DNA of 64,000 nt from Flavobacterium jumunjinense (lineage in GTDB: Bacteria; Bacteroidota; Bacteroidia; Flavobacteriales; Flavobacteriaceae), in contig NZ_CP091285.1 of the NCBI RefSeq assembly GCF_021650975.2, positions 4,340,001 through 4,404,000 on the forward strand, in the 5' to 3' direction. Under the pieces are notes generated by a model. That model was given only the letters and a program-made list of their open reading frames with translations. It made no database searches and was not told the origin of the DNA. How positions within the stretch are numbered: the first letter of the stretch is position 1; every line of letters begins with the position of its first letter. Below are positions 51,340 to 60,526 of the stretch, piece by piece. Both the position numbers and the translations under genes were made by a program.

Positions 51340-52968
51340 ATGATTCAAAAATTACACGCCCACAGCAACCAATTGCACTATAAGACGATAATTAAAACCT
51401 GTAGTAAAGGAGTAATTGTATTTTTTTTATCGCTGTTTTTAGTACAATGCACCTCTGTAAAAAAGCACAATGCTAAAATAGACAAGGAAATAAGCGTGAA
51501 ACAACTGCATAAAGATGTCGATTTTACCTATAGAAAGTTACAAAAATTACAACCACAACTCTATCAATATATAAGCAAAACAGCACTAGATGCTAAATTT
51601 GATAGTTTGAAAACTACCATTACAAAGCCATTAACGAGTTACGCTTTTTTCACAAAACTAAGCCCTGTAGTAGCCAGTATTGGTCAAGGGCACACGTTTA
51701 CGTATCCTAACATGAAGCGTTTCACAAAAAAGGAATCCAAACTACTCAAAAAACAAGACGGTCCATTTAGTCAATTCGAATTTGAAATTTTCGACAACAA
51801 ACTTTATGTGGTCAATAATGAATCTGATTTGAAAGTCATTAAAGTGGGCGATGAACTAACACAAATTAACAACGAACCTGTGCAACCGCTTATTGAAGAA
51901 TTCAAAAATTGGATCACTTCCGATGGGTATAACACAACATTTAAAGATAAGTTTATCGGACAACGTTTAGGTACATTCTATACTTTTAAAAACCAATATC
52001 AAGACAGTATTGCTTTCGAGTTTAATCATGAAAACTCCTATTGGGTGAAAAGGAAAGCCAAAGACAGCGCAACGCATACAATAAAAACTACAAAAGAGAA
52101 ACTTACTACAATTCAGAAAGACAGTATTTCAAAAGTAAATAAACATTTAAGTAAATTAGGCTATAATAAGCTTACTAAAAAATACCATCGCGATTTGTCG
52201 TTTACAGCAAAAGACAGTTGCACAGCAATTATGAAAATTAAGAGTTTCACCGTTGGTAATTATCATGGTTTCTACAAAGAATCTTTTGAAACACTAAAGC
52301 AAACAGGAACACAAAACTTAATTATCGATTTGCGCTATAATTTTGGAGGTCGTTTAAACGAAATTGAAGAACTATATAGCTATTTAGCTGCCGATTCTAC
52401 ATATACTTTTTCTAGACCATCGCAAGTAGCAGGAAAAACTAGTATGTTCCAAATGGATTATTTTAAAGGTTCTAAACCCTTACTTTTCACAGTAAAAGCT
52501 TTAGTTTCTCCAATTGTGTATGGCTATCTATTTTTTAGAACCAATAAAAAAGACGATGGGAATTATTACATTACTTCATCAAAAGAGAAAAAAGCAAAAG
52601 AAAATAAATTTACAGGCAATGTATATGTATTAATTAATGGAGGAAGTTTTTCAGCTTCAAGTATTTTATCTACAAAATTGAAAGCCAATAAAAGAGCTGT
52701 TTTTGTAGGAGAAGAAACGGGAGGCGATTATAATGGTACTGTGGCTGGGTTTATGCCTAAAATTACGTTACCCAACTCTAAAGTAAAAGTACGTTTAGGT
52801 TTAATGTATGTAAATGCAGTTGAAAAAACAGAAGTAATTGGTCATGGAATCTATCCCGATGTTGCCATTTCACCAACTATTGATGATAGAGTAAAAGATA
52901 ATGACCCAGAAATGAATTATATTTTAGAGACTATTAAAACCAAAACAACAGCAGAAATAACCGAATAG
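51340..52968 (+). CDS. S41 family (C-terminal processing) peptidase-like lipoprotein
   Basis: 542 residues. A long-leader lipoprotein signal (GVIVFFLSLFLVQC, Cys37). Then a helical N-terminal domain, a PDZ-like segment (VIKVGDELTQINNEPVQPLIEEF), and the S41/tail-specific protease core: NLIIDLRYNFGGRLNE, then VYVLINGGSFSASSIL with the likely catalytic Ser at about residue 438, and FVGEETGGDYNG. The catalytic Lys of Tsp/CtpA would lie in KLKANK after the Ser. It is probably periplasmic. Substrate unknown. Confidence 0.85.
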   Translation: MIQKLHAHSNQLHYKTIIKTCSKGVIVFFLSLFLVQCTSVKKHNAKIDKEISVKQLHKDVDFTYRKLQKLQPQLYQYISKTALDAKFDSLKTTITKPLTSYAFFTKLSPVVASIGQGHTFTYPNMKRFTKKESKLLKKQDGPFSQFEFEIFDNKLYVVNNESDLKVIKVGDELTQINNEPVQPLIEEFKNWITSDGYNTTFKDKFIGQRLGTFYTFKNQYQDSIAFEFNHENSYWVKRKAKDSATHTIKTTKEKLTTIQKDSISKVNKHLSKLGYNKLTKKYHRDLSFTAKDSCTAIMKIKSFTVGNYHGFYKESFETLKQTGTQNLIIDLRYNFGGRLNEIEELYSYLAADSTYTFSRPSQVAGKTSMFQMDYFKGSKPLLFTVKALVSPIVYGYLFFRTNKKDDGNYYITSSKEKKAKENKFTGNVYVLINGGSFSASSILSTKLKANKRAVFVGEETGGDYNGTVAGFMPKITLPNSKVKVRLGLMYVNAVEKTEVIGHGIYPDVAISPTIDDRVKDNDPEMNYILETIKTKTTAEITE

Positions 52969-53043
52969 AAAATATAGAATTGTTTTTGTTTTATTGAGAG
53001 TTACCTCAAGGTTCGGGATTTATGCTTTATTCTTTTGTAGGAA

Positions 53044-53490
53044 TTATAATAATAGGTTTATTTTTCTAAATCTACAAGATGAAGATACAATCCTAGTACT
53101 ATTCATTTTGATTATTTTTTTTTCTGAGTTGATGTAATATTTACTTCTAAAAAACTCAGGTATTTGATAACCTGTCCCTTCTCTATCAAGCATCAACTCC
53201 TTTTTTAAGAATTGATCTAATAATTGAATAAATATATCAAATTGATTTGAGCATAAAAGTTTAGTGATTTGTTCACTAGAACATTCATTAAAAAGCAAAT
53301 ATTCACTATAATTTTCTAAAATATATCTATCAAACAAATCCATTATTTGAATAAATGAATCATTATCTTTTGCACTAAAGCGATAACCTTCTAAAAAGTA
53401 AAGAAAATCATCATACCTACAAATATTCATCATTTTACTATACCTAATTATAAAATTGATAAATACAATTTCTTTTTTTGGTTTTATCAT
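53044..53490 (-). CDS. Hypothetical protein, paralog of the neighbour at 53501
   Basis: 148 residues. The central part FIQIMDLFDRYILENYSEYLLFNECSSEQITKLLCSNQFDIFIQLLDQFL lines up with the upstream gene's FFKDFREYIIDNYYSSYSHFEWHSIIRHQCSNDIDSLDILKRLLLEYI. So the two are tandem paralogs, 10 bp apart. No signal peptide; no recognised domain. The second in-frame Met (MMNICRYDDF) is a possible alternative start. The two proteins could be immunity-like, by size and tandem arrangement only. Confidence 0.55.
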   Translation of the reverse strand: MIKPKKEIVFINFIIRYSKMMNICRYDDFLYFLEGYRFSAKDNDSFIQIMDLFDRYILENYSEYLLFNECSSEQITKLLCSNQFDIFIQLLDQFLKKELMLDREGTGYQIPEFFRSKYYINSEKKIIKMNSTRIVSSSCRFRKINLLL

Positions 53491-53500
53491 AATTTAAAAG

Positions 53501-53791
53501 CTACCTTTTATCTATATACTCTAACAATAATCGCTTTAAAATATCCAAAGAATCAATATCATTTGAACACTGATGCCTAATTATACTATGCCATTCAAAA
53601 TGAGAATAAGAACTGTAGTAATTATCTATAATATATTCTCTAAAATCCTTAAAAAAGCTAGTAAAATTCAAGTCAATTTCCATATTAAAAAAACCAACTC
53701 CTGTAAAATAATAATATGCTTGCTCAATATTTTTAATTTTCACGTAAAAGTGATTATTTATAATCTTAAGTACTAATTCTTTAACTTCCAT
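53501..53791 (-). CDS. Small hypothetical protein, paralog of the neighbour at 53044
   Basis: 96 residues, soluble, helical: MEVKELVLKIINNHFYVKIK and then IEQAYYYFTGVGFFNMEIDLNFTSFFKDFREYIIDNYYSSYSHFEW. Shares its second half with the next gene. It lacks that gene's basic C-terminal extension. Not recognised. Confidence 0.55.
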   Translation of the reverse strand: MEVKELVLKIINNHFYVKIKNIEQAYYYFTGVGFFNMEIDLNFTSFFKDFREYIIDNYYSSYSHFEWHSIIRHQCSNDIDSLDILKRLLLEYIDKR

Positions 53792-54119
53792 TCTCTAAAA
53801 ATTTAATTCTGAATTAATTTAATAACAGAAAAACCTCCTCTTAATCAAATAATGAAGAAATGCTTCACTCTACTCATACATAAAAAACAAATCTACTATT
53901 ATAATTTAAAATTTACTTTTTAATAAAGTATAATTTCTTTCTCTATTATAAAACAAAAAAGGTCATCCTGAGAAAACTATTATTATTTATTGCTATGCAG
54001 GTATAGAAAATATTTCCGTTTATCGTATTTTTACATCGATCGCTAATACAAAATGCTCTTTCAATAAAAGTAAAGCTTTTCATTTCCAAATACATCCTTT
54101 TTAAATCGGTAAAATAGCC
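53792..54119. other. Gene-free AT-rich stretch
   Basis: No plausible gene is seen. It holds GGTCATCCTGAG near 53961, a word found in many bacterial intergenic repeats, and AT-rich sequence before the RluA promoter. Confidence 0.5.
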
Positions 54120-54127
54120 TATATTTG
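54120..54127 (+). promoter_or_regulatory. -7 element TATATTTG next to the start codon
   Basis: Exact TAnnTTTG match ending 4 bases before the ATG at 54132; the transcript would be nearly leaderless. Confidence 0.5.
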
Positions 54128-54131
54128 CTAC

Positions 54132-55799
54132 ATGTTACACGATTTTTTTCAAGCTTTCAAAACCGATATTTCAAGTATTTCATTACCTGAAAAATTCACT
54201 TTTCCTTTTTACTACGAACCCCACGAACTGAGTATTCTGGCTACAAAAGATTTACAACATTATTTGGAAACCCAAACAAATTTCATACACAATTTCGGAC
54301 TACAAGAAGCCCAAGAAGGTTTGGTAATCGGAAAAATGTTTGGTGTTTTAGTTTGTCAGAACCAAGAAGGACAATTAGGCTATTTATGGGCCTATTCTGG
54401 AAAACTAGCAGAAAGTAATGAACATCTTTATTTTGTGCCACCCATTTTTGATATGCTTCCAAAAGATGGATTCTACAAAATTGAAGAAGAAGTGGTTAAT
54501 GGAATTAATCGCGAAATTGAAGCACTCGAAAATGCTACCGATTATATTCTTGCGAAAGAAAATGGAAAAACGACACAAGAGAAAGCAGCTGAAGATATTC
54601 TGAAACAAAAAGAACGTATTAAAACTTTGAAAGCAGCTCGAGATCAAAGAAGAAAAGAGCTTTCGAATAATCTAACAACAGAAGAGCTAAATAAGTTAGA
54701 GTTAGAACTTTCGGAAGAAAGTAAGAAAGAAAGTATTTTGCTTAAAAAAATGACAAAATACTGGAACTATAAAATAGAAGCTGCTAAAAAAGAAATAGCT
54801 GTTTTCACCAGTCAAATCAAAGTACTTAAAGAGATCCGAAAACAAAAATCGGGAGAATTACAACAACAACTTTTTGATAGTTATGCATTCTTAAATCAGG
54901 CTAAAAAAATTAAAAGTGTTGGTCAAATTTTTGATAATAATCCACCAGCAGGAGCAGGAGAATGTGCCGCTCCAAAACTATTACACTATGCTTTTGAAAA
55001 TGATTTAAAACCTATTGCAATGGCAGAGTTTTGGTGGGGACAATCACCAAAATCGGAAGTACGAAAACATAAAAATTTCTATCCTGCTTGCCGAAGTAAA
55101 TGCGAACCTATTTTAGCACACATGCTAGATGGCATTGTGTTAGAGGACAATCCTTTTTTAGAAAATCCTGCCGCTGGGAAAGACATTTCTGTCGTTTTTG
55201 AAGACGATTATTTGGCTGTTATTAATAAACCGCCAGAATTCTTATCGGTTCCAGGAAAAAATGTAATCGATTCTGTTGCTAAAAGGGTAAAAGTTTTATA
55301 TCCAACTGCTACTGGTCCTTTAATTGTTCATCGTTTGGATATGTCAACTTCTGGTTTGCTATTAATTGCAAAATCGGAAGCCATTTATAAAGAATTACAA
55401 TCACAGTTCATAAAACGTACTATTAAAAAACGCTATGTTGCAATTTTAGATGGTATTGTTTCTAATGATGAAGGAGTTATCGATTTGCCTTTGCGGGTAG
55501 ATTTAGACAACCGACCAAATCAATTGGTGTGCTATGAACATGGTAAACAAGCTCGAACTGAATATAAAGTAATCGAAAGAAAAGATGGAAAAACACGCAT
55601 TCACTTCTTCCCTATTTCAGGTAGAACACATCAGTTGCGTGTGCATGCTTCCCATTCGTTAGGACTAAATTGTCCTATTGTGGGTGATGATTTGTATGGT
55701 ACAAAATCGGATAGATTGCACCTTCATGCTGAAGAAATTACTTTTTTTCACCCTATTGTAAAAGAAAATATAACTATTTTTGAAGCTGCTGAGTTTTAA
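54132..55799 (+). CDS. RluA-family pseudouridine synthase with long N-terminal extension
   Basis: 555 residues. The catalytic domain (about 345-550) has the RluA signature: DDYLAVINKPPEFLSVPG, LIVHRLDMSTSGLLLIAK with the catalytic Asp at about residue 401, and a C-terminal TRIHFFPISGRTHQLRVH. It isomerises uridines in rRNA or tRNA. The 340-residue N-terminus has a coiled coil (about 125-255) and a conserved block GAGECAAPKLLHYAFENDLKPIAMAEFWWG with KHKNFYPACRSKCEP; this extension is longer than in E. coli RluA. The next gene starts 10 bp after the stop. Confidence 0.88.
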   Translation: MLHDFFQAFKTDISSISLPEKFTFPFYYEPHELSILATKDLQHYLETQTNFIHNFGLQEAQEGLVIGKMFGVLVCQNQEGQLGYLWAYSGKLAESNEHLYFVPPIFDMLPKDGFYKIEEEVVNGINREIEALENATDYILAKENGKTTQEKAAEDILKQKERIKTLKAARDQRRKELSNNLTTEELNKLELELSEESKKESILLKKMTKYWNYKIEAAKKEIAVFTSQIKVLKEIRKQKSGELQQQLFDSYAFLNQAKKIKSVGQIFDNNPPAGAGECAAPKLLHYAFENDLKPIAMAEFWWGQSPKSEVRKHKNFYPACRSKCEPILAHMLDGIVLEDNPFLENPAAGKDISVVFEDDYLAVINKPPEFLSVPGKNVIDSVAKRVKVLYPTATGPLIVHRLDMSTSGLLLIAKSEAIYKELQSQFIKRTIKKRYVAILDGIVSNDEGVIDLPLRVDLDNRPNQLVCYEHGKQARTEYKVIERKDGKTRIHFFPISGRTHQLRVHASHSLGLNCPIVGDDLYGTKSDRLHLHAEEITFFHPIVKENITIFEAAEF

Positions 55800-55809
55800 T
55801 CCTGAAAAA

Positions 55810-56256
55810 ATGAGAAAATTATTTTTTGTATTGTTTTTTATGTCCTTAAATGTGTATTCACAATTTAAAATTGATTATGCAGAAATTAAATTAAAATATA
55901 GAAATCATGATAAGAATGAAAATTATTTTGAGGTATCAAAAATAATTAACCAAGGAGAATATGCCGATTTTACTTTTCTAAAAAAAGATAGTTCACTTGT
56001 AACAATACATTTAAAAAAATTAGAGGGATATACAGAAGAAGATTTCAAAAATATTACAAATGATTTTATCGTTGATTACAATTCTACAATGTTCAAAGCT
56101 TGGGAAAATTGGAATTTATACTATGATGAAAAAAACAAAGTTCTTCTAATTAAAATTTTTAACAATCATTCAAAAGAAAAAATTGAGAGTATTAGTATTA
56201 CAAATGATTCTGAGTATATTAACAATATGCTTCCATTATTCACAACTAGTCATTAA
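55810..56256 (+). CDS. Exported hypothetical protein
   Basis: 148 residues from ATG 55810. A TTG at 55780 would overlap the RluA gene, while ATG 55810 gives a clean signal peptide (MRKLFFVLFFMSLNVYSQ). The mature protein reads YAEIKLKYRNHDKNENYFEVSKIINQGEYADFTFLKK and ends SISITNDSEYINNMLPLF. Not recognised. It lies 10 bp after the RluA stop and 15 bp before the M1 peptidase, so it is probably cotranscribed. Confidence 0.7.
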   Translation: MRKLFFVLFFMSLNVYSQFKIDYAEIKLKYRNHDKNENYFEVSKIINQGEYADFTFLKKDSSLVTIHLKKLEGYTEEDFKNITNDFIVDYNSTMFKAWENWNLYYDEKNKVLLIKIFNNHSKEKIESISITNDSEYINNMLPLFTTSH

Positions 56257-56271
56257 TCAAATTATATAAAA

Positions 56272-57891
56272 ATGAAAAAACTACTAATCATAGGGTTACT
56301 TGCTATTGGAATCCAAAACCTAACTGCACAAAATTTTACCCGTAGAGATTCCCTACATGGTGGATTGCGTTTTGAACGCAACTGTTTTGATGTGCAACGA
56401 TATGATCTAAATATCAAGATTAATCCAGAAGAAAGGAATATTGTCGGTTATAACGAAATTACGTTTAAAGTAGTTGAACCTACGACAAAAATTCAATTGG
56501 ATTTGTTTGATAATATGCAAGTTGATTCTATTGTTTGGAACAATCAAAAACTAACCTATAAAAGAGAATATGATGCTGTTTTTGTTAGTTTTCCAAAGGA
56601 ATTAGCAAAAGACACCAATGATAAAGTCCGTTTTTACTATTCGGGAAAACCGAAAGTTGCTAAAAATGCTCCTTGGGACGGTGGCTTTGTATTTAAAAAA
56701 GATAACAACGACAAACATTTTATCGCTGTCGCAGTGCAAGGAACAGGTGCTAGTTTATGGTATCCAGTAAAAGATTCACAAACAGATGAACCTGACAATG
56801 GTGCTTCTATTAAAGTAGCGGTTCCAAATGGTTTAATGAATGTATCGAACGGTCGTTTTAAAGGTTCTGAAGCTATTGAAAATGGTTATACGCGTTGGGA
56901 TTGGGAAGTAATTAACCCTATAAACAACTATACTATTACCGTAAATATTGCCGATTATGTTCATATTCAGGATAAATTAGACAATCTCGATTTAGATTAT
57001 TATGTTTTAAGAGAAAATGAAGCGAAAGCCAAAAAACATTTTAAAGCTGATGTAAAACCAATGATGGATTGTTTTCAAACAAAATTTGGTCGCTATCCTT
57101 TTTGGGAAGATGGTTATAAATTGGTGGAAACTCCCTATTTAGGAATGGAACATCAAAGTGCTGTTGCCTATGGAAATAAATACAGAAAAGGATATTTAGG
57201 CAGAGATTTATCGGGCACAGGAGAAGGAATGAGTTTCGATTTTATTATTATCCATGAAACAGGTCATGAATGGTTTGGAAATAGCGTAACGAGTAAAGAC
57301 ATTGCCGATATGTGGATTCATGAAGCTTTTACAACCTATAGCGAAACTGTTTTCATTGAATGTGCCAAAGGATATGATGCTGCGATGAACTATATTAATG
57401 GTCAATCTAATAATGTACAAAATGACCGACCAGTTATTGGTCAATACGGTGTGAACAATGAAGGAAGTAGCGATATGTATTACAAAGGAGCTTTACTTTT
57501 AAACACGCTTCGTCATGTAGTTGATAATGACACGAAATGGTGGAACATTGTGTTGAAATATTCTGAAACTTACCGTAAAAAAATTATTGATACTAAAACT
57601 GTAGTTGACTTTTTTAATAAAGAAACAGGACGTAATTTAACACCTATATTCGATCAGTATTTGAATTATACTACAATTCCAAAATTAGAAATTAAAGCCT
57701 ATAAAAAACGCTTTCAATACCGTTGGGTTACTGATGTAGCTAATTTCGAAATGCCTGTTGATCTTTTAATTGGTGATCGAAAAATACGATTAAATGCTAG
57801 CAACGAATGGCAAAAAGCAGGAGAAGTGATTACTAATTTTAATGATATAAAAGTACTAACAAATCACTTTTTCATTAAAGTGAATGAGTAA
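56272..57891 (+). CDS. M1 family zinc aminopeptidase, exported
   Basis: 539 residues. Signal peptide MKKLLIIGLLAIGIQNLTAQ. The N-terminal beta domain (25-230) is typical (RYDLNIKINPEERNIVGYNEITFKV). The zinc site is HETGHEWFG...MWIHEAFTTY: HExxH at 328-332 and the third ligand Glu351, spaced 18 residues. The GxMEN motif reads GMEHQSAVAYG (291-301), so Asn is replaced by His. The C-terminal helical domain is short, so this is a small exported M1 form. Its stop codon shares its last base with the MITE at 57891. Confidence 0.9.
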   Translation: MKKLLIIGLLAIGIQNLTAQNFTRRDSLHGGLRFERNCFDVQRYDLNIKINPEERNIVGYNEITFKVVEPTTKIQLDLFDNMQVDSIVWNNQKLTYKREYDAVFVSFPKELAKDTNDKVRFYYSGKPKVAKNAPWDGGFVFKKDNNDKHFIAVAVQGTGASLWYPVKDSQTDEPDNGASIKVAVPNGLMNVSNGRFKGSEAIENGYTRWDWEVINPINNYTITVNIADYVHIQDKLDNLDLDYYVLRENEAKAKKHFKADVKPMMDCFQTKFGRYPFWEDGYKLVETPYLGMEHQSAVAYGNKYRKGYLGRDLSGTGEGMSFDFIIIHETGHEWFGNSVTSKDIADMWIHEAFTTYSETVFIECAKGYDAAMNYINGQSNNVQNDRPVIGQYGVNNEGSSDMYYKGALLLNTLRHVVDNDTKWWNIVLKYSETYRKKIIDTKTVVDFFNKETGRNLTPIFDQYLNYTTIPKLEIKAYKKRFQYRWVTDVANFEMPVDLLIGDRKIRLNASNEWQKAGEVITNFNDIKVLTNHFFIKVNE

Positions 57892-58037
57892 TACCATTTA
57901 TCATTTGAATTTACTGGAATAAAACACCCTTTTTTCCTTGATATGAAATAAAAACGTAGCGATGCTATGCTTTTCTATTTCATATCAAGAAAAAAACCAT
58001 CATTTTCTTTTACAGTAAATTCAAATCACAACTAGTA
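57891..58037. mobile_element. MITE-like element, copy 2 (reverse orientation)
   Basis: Inverse copy of the element at 914-1072. Its 26-bp ends (57891-57916 and 58013-58038) match each other at 22 of 26 positions. TA flanks it on both sides (57889-57890 and 58038-58039). The internal inverted repeat TTGATATGAAAT / ATTTCATATCAA is nearly perfect. It abuts the M1 peptidase stop codon and leaves that gene intact. Confidence 0.8.
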
Positions 58038-58040
58038 TAA

Positions 58041-58072
58041 AACAAAAGGAGCTTTAATTAGCTCCTTTTGTT
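58041..58072. terminator. Bidirectional terminator overlapping the MenE-like stop codon
   Basis: AACAAAAGGAGCT and AGCTCCTTTTGTT pair perfectly over 13 bases. T runs follow on both strands, so it can end both the M1 operon and the minus-strand ligase gene. The ligase stop codon (58054-58056) lies in the loop. Confidence 0.85.
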
Positions 58073-59112
58073 TTTTCTAACGTTTCCAAACGGTTAATTT
58101 TTCCTGTTTCAGTTACGACAAATTTTGACAAAAACGCAATAGCTTTTGGTTTTTCAAACTTATCCAAAACATCAAATAATGAACTTGGAATTTCTTTTTC
58201 TTCGGATTCTATAATTAATATTAATTTTTGCCCTAATTTTTCATCTTCAATTCCTGCAACAAAAAAACGATTCGTTATTTTTTCTTGTAGTTTTGCTTCA
58301 ATCTGTTCTGGAAATAGCTTCACTCCTCCACTATTAATCACATTATCAAGTCGCCCCAACCATTTGAATTCTGATTCTGAAATGATTTCAACACTATCAT
58401 TGGTTACAATCTCTTCTTCAAGAATTTTTGTCGCATTAATAACTAAACAACCACGATCGTCTTTTTTTACAAACACATTTGGCAATGTTTTAAAATTATC
58501 TTCTCCAATTTTACGAACTCCAATATGTGTTATTGTTTCTGTCATTCCATAAGTTTCATAAGCAGCTACAGTTGTGTGCTGTAACTTTATTGCTAACGCA
58601 TTAGAAACAGGTGCTCCACCTATAATTATTTTTTTAATTTGATCTAATTTATCAAATGAATTTTCTACTTGCAAAGGCACCATTGCTACAAAATCATACT
58701 CTTTTTCTATTAATGGTTTTCCATCTACCACAACTGTATCTAACTCTAAACCTAGAATTAAAGCACGTACTATCATCATTTTTCCAGCAATGTATTTTGC
58801 GGATAAACATAGTAGAGCTGAATTTCCTGGTCGTAAATTGAAAAAATCTCCTGTTGCTAAAGCCGATTGAATCATGGCTTGTTTTTTTAGCTTAATTACT
58901 TTAGGATTTCCTGTTGTTCCCGAAGTTTGCACTTCTATATATAAATCTTCATCCAACCATTCCAATAGAAATTCTCCAATGTGAATCTCTTCTTCATTTC
59001 CTTCTTTAATGAATTCATAAGCAATTGTTCGCATATCATCATAACTATAATAATAGCCATTTAATTTAAAACGATTGTGAACTTTTTTGTGGGTTAATTC
59101 TTGTATTATCAT
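58054..59112 (-). CDS. menE: AMP-binding acyl-CoA ligase, probable O-succinylbenzoate-CoA ligase
   Basis: 352 residues, short for the ANL family but usual for Bacteroidota MenE. The adenylation motifs are present: QTSGTTGNPKVIKLKK (P-loop), IGGAPV, YGMTETITHIG and WLGRLDNVINSGGVKLFPEQIEAKL with the C-terminal Lys region. MenE makes O-succinylbenzoyl-CoA in menaquinone synthesis. No other men gene is in the window, so the specificity is inferred from size and motif resemblance only; another aromatic acyl-CoA ligase is possible. The CPBP gene starts 10 bp upstream. Confidence 0.75.
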   Translation of the reverse strand: MIIQELTHKKVHNRFKLNGYYYSYDDMRTIAYEFIKEGNEEEIHIGEFLLEWLDEDLYIEVQTSGTTGNPKVIKLKKQAMIQSALATGDFFNLRPGNSALLCLSAKYIAGKMMIVRALILGLELDTVVVDGKPLIEKEYDFVAMVPLQVENSFDKLDQIKKIIIGGAPVSNALAIKLQHTTVAAYETYGMTETITHIGVRKIGEDNFKTLPNVFVKKDDRGCLVINATKILEEEIVTNDSVEIISESEFKWLGRLDNVINSGGVKLFPEQIEAKLQEKITNRFFVAGIEDEKLGQKLILIIESEEKEIPSSLFDVLDKFEKPKAIAFLSKFVVTETGKINRLETLEKTKGAN

Positions 59113-59122
59113 TTTAGCTTAT

Positions 59123-60013
59123 TTACTTATTATCTAAATTTCCAGTTAATTTTTCTTTCCAATTTTTCCATTTATAAACTTTAGAAAACAAAAACAGTAA
59201 CAGTGGAAAAATGATTAAAACAGGGAAAATAATTTCAAAACCAGCTGAAGGCTCTGAAATATCTTTAAAAACAGAATGTGTTTGAAATGCTGTCCAATCG
59301 GCTGTAACTAAAAGTGCTCCTACCAAATTATTGGCTGCATGAAAACCAAGAGCTAATTCTAAACCCTCGTCCATTATTGTCAGTATTCCTAAAAATAATC
59401 CTGTTCCTATGTAATAAACCATAATAATGTAACCCACTTTTCCAACTTCTGGATTCGCAATATGCATTAAACCAAATAAAATAGACGTCACTAATAATGG
59501 AATTAATCTACTTTTAGTAACCAATGCCATTCCTTGCATCATATTACCTCTAAAAAGATATTCTTCAAAACTTGTTTGCATGGGTACTAAAATTATAGCT
59601 AGAATTAAGAACACCATGAATTTTTCTGGTTTAAAATTCCAAACAAAACTTTCTGGATTAGTATAATAGGCTAATAGTGTCATTATTGTTGTAATTGATC
59701 CCCAAATAAAGAAAGAAAAAAAAATACGTTTCCAATCTACCTTAGATCGAGATGTGGTTAAGCTTCTTATCGTCTGACCTTGAATAAATTTTACCCAAAA
59801 CAAAACACCTAGTAAACCTATAGAAAGCGGAGCAATAAGCATAATAAATGCACCATTCACTCCAAATGTTTTTATAATTTGTTGAATTAGTTCATTCGTA
59901 TCTACACCTTCACTAGCAACATAATTCATTACCATTAAAGCTATAAATGCTACAGGAAATACAAAATATAAAATAGGATTAGCGGTGAATTTTTTAACTT
60001 GTTCTAAATACAT
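59123..60013 (-). CDS. CPBP family intramembrane protease
   Basis: 296 residues with about eight membrane helices. The family motifs are TSFEEYLFRGNMMQG (EExxxR), GLMHIANPE and LGFHAANNL in the last helices, i.e. the Glu and His of the CPBP active site. It differs from the shorter CPBP protein at 9255. It precedes the MenE-like gene by 10 bp and forms a two-gene unit. Substrate unknown. Confidence 0.85.
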   Translation of the reverse strand: MYLEQVKKFTANPILYFVFPVAFIALMVMNYVASEGVDTNELIQQIIKTFGVNGAFIMLIAPLSIGLLGVLFWVKFIQGQTIRSLTTSRSKVDWKRIFFSFFIWGSITTIMTLLAYYTNPESFVWNFKPEKFMVFLILAIILVPMQTSFEEYLFRGNMMQGMALVTKSRLIPLLVTSILFGLMHIANPEVGKVGYIIMVYYIGTGLFLGILTIMDEGLELALGFHAANNLVGALLVTADWTAFQTHSVFKDISEPSAGFEIIFPVLIIFPLLLFLFSKVYKWKNWKEKLTGNLDNK

Positions 60014-60103
60014 TGACTTTGTTTTTATGATAGGTTATAAAATTAAGTATTTTGTTACAAAGAATAATATCATTTTCTTTGTATCTCAAAAAAAATTAAA
60101 TTT

Positions 60104-60445
60104 ATGATAACAATATACCACAATCCAAGATGTTCGAAATCCAGAGATGGTTTATGTGAGATTGAAACTTTAAACAAGCCTTTCACATTAAGAAAATATA
60201 TGGATGAGCTTTTCACAAAAGAAGAATTAGAAGATGTGATTCAAAAATTGGGAATTGAACCTATAGAGCTTGTTCGAGTAAAAGAAAAAATCTGGATTGA
60301 AGAATACAAAGGTAAAACACTAACAAATGATGCAATAATTGATGCAATGCTAAAACATCCTAAACTTATTGAACGTCCTATAATTGTGAATGATAATAAA
60401 GCTGTTATAGCAAGGCCTTTAGATATGATTAACAAAATTCTATGA
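60104..60445 (+). CDS. ArsC/Spx-family thiol protein (arsenate reductase-like)
   Basis: 113 residues. Redox Cys10 is in YHNPRCSKSRDG (CxxS-like form of ArsC), with KYMDELFTKEELEDVIQKLG and ERPIIVNDNKAVIARP, where the Pro and Arg of the ArsC fold lie. The family includes glutaredoxin-coupled arsenate reductases and YffB-like proteins of unknown role. No ars genes are adjacent, so a general thiol role is as likely as arsenate reduction. Confidence 0.85.
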   Translation: MITIYHNPRCSKSRDGLCEIETLNKPFTLRKYMDELFTKEELEDVIQKLGIEPIELVRVKEKIWIEEYKGKTLTNDAIIDAMLKHPKLIERPIIVNDNKAVIARPLDMINKIL

Positions 60446-60488
60446 TTTTTTTAACAAACAATTGGCATTCGTAGATTAAACCTAAGCA

Positions 60489-60496
60489 TAAATTTG
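60489..60496 (+). promoter_or_regulatory. -7 element TAAATTTG
   Basis: Exact TAnnTTTG match, 30 bp upstream of the TonB-receptor-like gene at 60527. Confidence 0.5.
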
Positions 60497-60526
60497 CGGT
60501 CTTAGAAAAATATACACAAATTTATC

